Shown one piece after another: positions 50,767 through 52,500 of a stretch of 52,500 nucleotides of DNA. Every line of letters begins with the position of its first letter. The first letter of the stretch is position 1. The notes under the pieces were generated by a model. The model made no database searches. It had not been told where the DNA came from and was given only the letters and a program-made list of their open reading frames with translations. Both the position numbers and the translations under genes were made by a program. Origin of the DNA: Neocallimastix lanati (nom. inval.) (Eukaryota; Neocallimastigomycota; Neocallimastigomycetes; Neocallimastigales; Neocallimastigaceae); assembly GCA_016946835.1 (NCBI GenBank), contig JACVTC010000050.1, forward strand, positions 327,501 through 380,000, given 5' to 3'.

Positions 50767-50815
50767 TGCCATGCCGAGGATTCGAACCCCGCCCTCTACA
50801 GTAACCTGTATCGTC
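50767..50815 (-). other. tRNA-like head of the split SINE (includes encoded CCA)
   Basis: The minus strand has GGGGTTCGAATCCTCGGCAT with an exact B box GGTTCGAATCC. A 5-bp T-stem pairs (CGGGG/CCTCG), followed by an acceptor 3' strand GCATGGC, discriminator A and then CCA. A stem TACAG/CTGTA stands where the anticodon stem should be, with only four loop bases. The 5' acceptor strand and a full D arm are missing, so it is a tRNA-derived fragment and not a tRNA gene. The encoded CCA suggests it derives from mature tRNA copied by reverse transcription. Confidence 0.65.
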
Positions 50816-51061
50816 TTTTTTTCTTATCAAATAAGAATTTAATTTAAATATTAATTTTTAAAAATTCTGATAGTATATTATTTACTATATTTGAATTTTA
50901 TATATTTATTTTAATAAATTCACTTTAATTATTTTTATAATATAGAATTTATTGTTTTTATTAAAAAAAAATAATAATAAAAATAAAAATATAAATAAAA
51001 AAATAAAATAAAATAAAATATATATATATATATAATTTCTTTTTATATAAAAATTATTAAG

Positions 51062-51114
<53 letters not shown>

Positions 51115-51492
51115 CAATTTTTAATTATTTATATCATTTATTTAATAATAGATAAGGGAAAAAAAAATAAAGTATGGAAATTATAATAAAAATATATGAT
51201 TAAAACTTCTTTCTTTAAGTTTCAATTTAATTCATTTTTTTATAGTTTTTAAGTTAATGCTTTACCTTAATATATTTGATTGTTCATGTTTATTGTTTAT
51301 TCAAAATGATAGATAATAAAAGATAAACAAAAAAAAAAAAAAAAAAAAAAAAGTATATATATATATATATATAATCTAAAATTGTTTTACCAATTGTCTT
51401 ATTTTATCATTAAAAAGATTATTACTTTCAATGAAATAAAAAATATATAAATATAATAAAATAAAAGTAATAATTAATTTTCTTTTATTGAG
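50816..51492. other. Intergenic, 3' of the ankyrin gene
   Basis: AT-rich with (AAAT)n-like patches, (TA)n, a 41-A run at about 51070-51110 and another A-run at 51330-51351. I see no gene. Confidence 0.6.
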
Positions 51493-52500
51493 CTATAACT
51501 TCGCCCCATATTCTAATAGTAGCTCTTCAATTTCTTTAAAATGACCTTCTTTTGCTAATTTTAAAGAAGAATCTCCATCATTATCTCTTGCATTAACATC
51601 AGCACCATATTTTAATAAAATTTTAACAATATTTTTTCCCATCTTCACTTGCTAATGTTAAGGGTGTACTTTTATGATTATTTGGTATATTAACATCGGC
51701 ACCATGTTCCAATAAAAGTTTAACAATTTCATAATTTTTATTTTCAGTGGCAAAGAATAAGGCAGTTTTACCTTCACCATTTTTTTCATTTATATTATTA
51801 ATATTCAATTCTAATAAAAGTTTTACCATCTCAACATTCTCATTATTCACCGAAGTCATAAGAAGGGTACTACCATAAGTATTCTTACCATGTTCCATAA
51901 GTAACTCAGTAATCTTTCTATCTTCAACAAGACAAGCAACATGAATAGGTTTATCTCCGTTAGCATCCACTGAATTAATATCAGCCCCATTTTCTAACAA
52001 AAATTTAACAATTTCATATTGACCATATTCACAAGCAACTATTAATGGAGTACTAGAAAAAGTATCGGTAGCATTAATATCAGCACCATATTCAATTAAA
52101 CATTGAACTCGTTCTAAATTACCGTCTCTACATGCTTGAAGTAATGGGGGTATCACCATCATTATCACGAGTATCTACATCAGCACCAAATTTAAGTAAA
52201 AGTCTAACAATTTGTTCGTTAGGTTGACCACATGCTATTAATAAAGCGGAATTACCATAATCATCCTGTTCATTAATGTTAATTCTCTTTAATTCTTTAT
52301 TAATTAATTCTGATAGATAGTCATTACTAACTTTAATATTTTGTTGCTTCATCATCAATAAATTAATAATAAATTTATTATCCATGATATAATAATCTAA
52401 AATATCTTTTACTAGGTTGGGTTTTTGAGATTCTACTGAATACATTAATGCATTTTTAGTTTGTATATCCTTAACATTAATATCAATATTATTATTTAAT
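51493..52500 (-). CDS. Ankyrin-repeat protein, 3' part, with two homopolymer frameshifts
   Basis: The reading frame enters from the right edge and ends with TAG at 51493-51495. About eight ankyrin repeats are visible, such as [27 protein letters not shown] and [26 protein letters not shown]. An N-terminal helical part comes before them ([11 protein letters not shown]). Two single-base shifts break the frame: one in a C-run near 52148-52154 (GDTP to LLQAC), one in an A-run near 51634-51642 (SEDGK to [14 protein letters not shown]). On each side the repeat pattern continues perfectly. Ankyrin arrays mediate protein binding; no catalytic domain is seen. The shifts may be sequencing errors in homopolymers or real inactivation. 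Confidence 0.85.

Larger units (their letters stand above)
39742..50815 (-). mobile_element. SINE-like retroposon split by nested LTR elements
   Basis: On the minus strand the parts are a tRNA-like head (50815-50767), a short linker (50766-50738), the 10.66-kb LTR element X, the body (40075-39757), and a poly-T tail (39756-39742). The body is a homologue of 24723-25066. Excising X with one copy of its 4-bp CAGG duplication gives ...ATCACAGGATAG..., where the other copy reads ...ATCCCAGGATAT..., so the two halves belong together. Compared with the 24.7-kb copy the body has a ~20-bp extra block near 39841. No target duplication for this copy is clear. Confidence 0.72.

Noticed and set aside
50767-50815. 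A functional tRNA gene
   Set aside because: The 5' acceptor strand and D arm are absent, the anticodon loop has four bases, and CCA is encoded.

Overview
The window is extremely AT-rich eukaryotic DNA. Short spliced genes lie as islands between kilobases of A/T homopolymer and (AAT)n, (AAAAT)n or (AAAAAT)n microsatellite. Introns are short with GT..AG borders (GTAAGT, GTATAA and similar donors; TAG or AAG acceptors). The gene set (VAC8, mitochondrial TAM41, an inositol polyphosphate kinase, a Stealth-type phosphotransferase with an Asn/Glu-rich stalk, an ankyrin-repeat protein) and a Ty3/Gypsy chromovirus fit a fungus. The base composition and the ankyrin and Asn-rich proteins suggest an anaerobic gut fungus (Neocallimastigomycota). 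That placement is an inference.

Layout. 1-761: 5' part of VAC8 (minus). 762-4639: AT desert. 4640-5940: decayed Ty1/Copia integrase split by a 574-bp MULE-type MITE. 7375-8930: four-exon membrane protein with an LEA-2-like domain (minus). 11634-13662: Mutator-like element with TIRs, a perfect 9-bp target duplication and a broken transposase. 15100-18130: decayed Copia pol (minus) interrupted by a 5'-truncated LINE at 16765-18039. 18460-18627: a 55-codon ORF in a repeat. 18990-22173: eight-exon TAM41 (minus), one intron of which is mostly a (TTTTTA)n satellite. 24723-25066: SINE-like repeat. 26323-28159: three-exon inositol polyphosphate kinase (plus). 29110-35430: AT desert with a tandem duplication and two hairpins. 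35431-37587: Stealth-family protein (plus). 38619-39587: second MITE. 51493-52500: ankyrin-repeat gene (minus) running off the window.

The centrepiece is 39742-50815, a stack of nested insertions that can be read from target-site duplications. A SINE-like repeat with a tRNA-like head was split by a 2.9-kb LTR element (called X here; LTRs at 40076-40556 and 50362-50737). X carries a retropepsin-like, Asn-rich ORF and no reverse transcriptase. The left LTR of X then received an 87-bp LINE tail. X was also split by a full-length 7,670-bp Ty3/Gypsy chromovirus (42130-49799). The chromovirus has two 644-bp LTRs that read as identical, a CACAA target duplication and an intact 1,395-aa Gag-Pol, so it is very young and may be active.

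The host genes are single-copy housekeeping or surface functions with no evident shared pathway. Exon models were built by hand from frame continuity and splice signals, so boundaries are good hypotheses and not confirmed transcripts.
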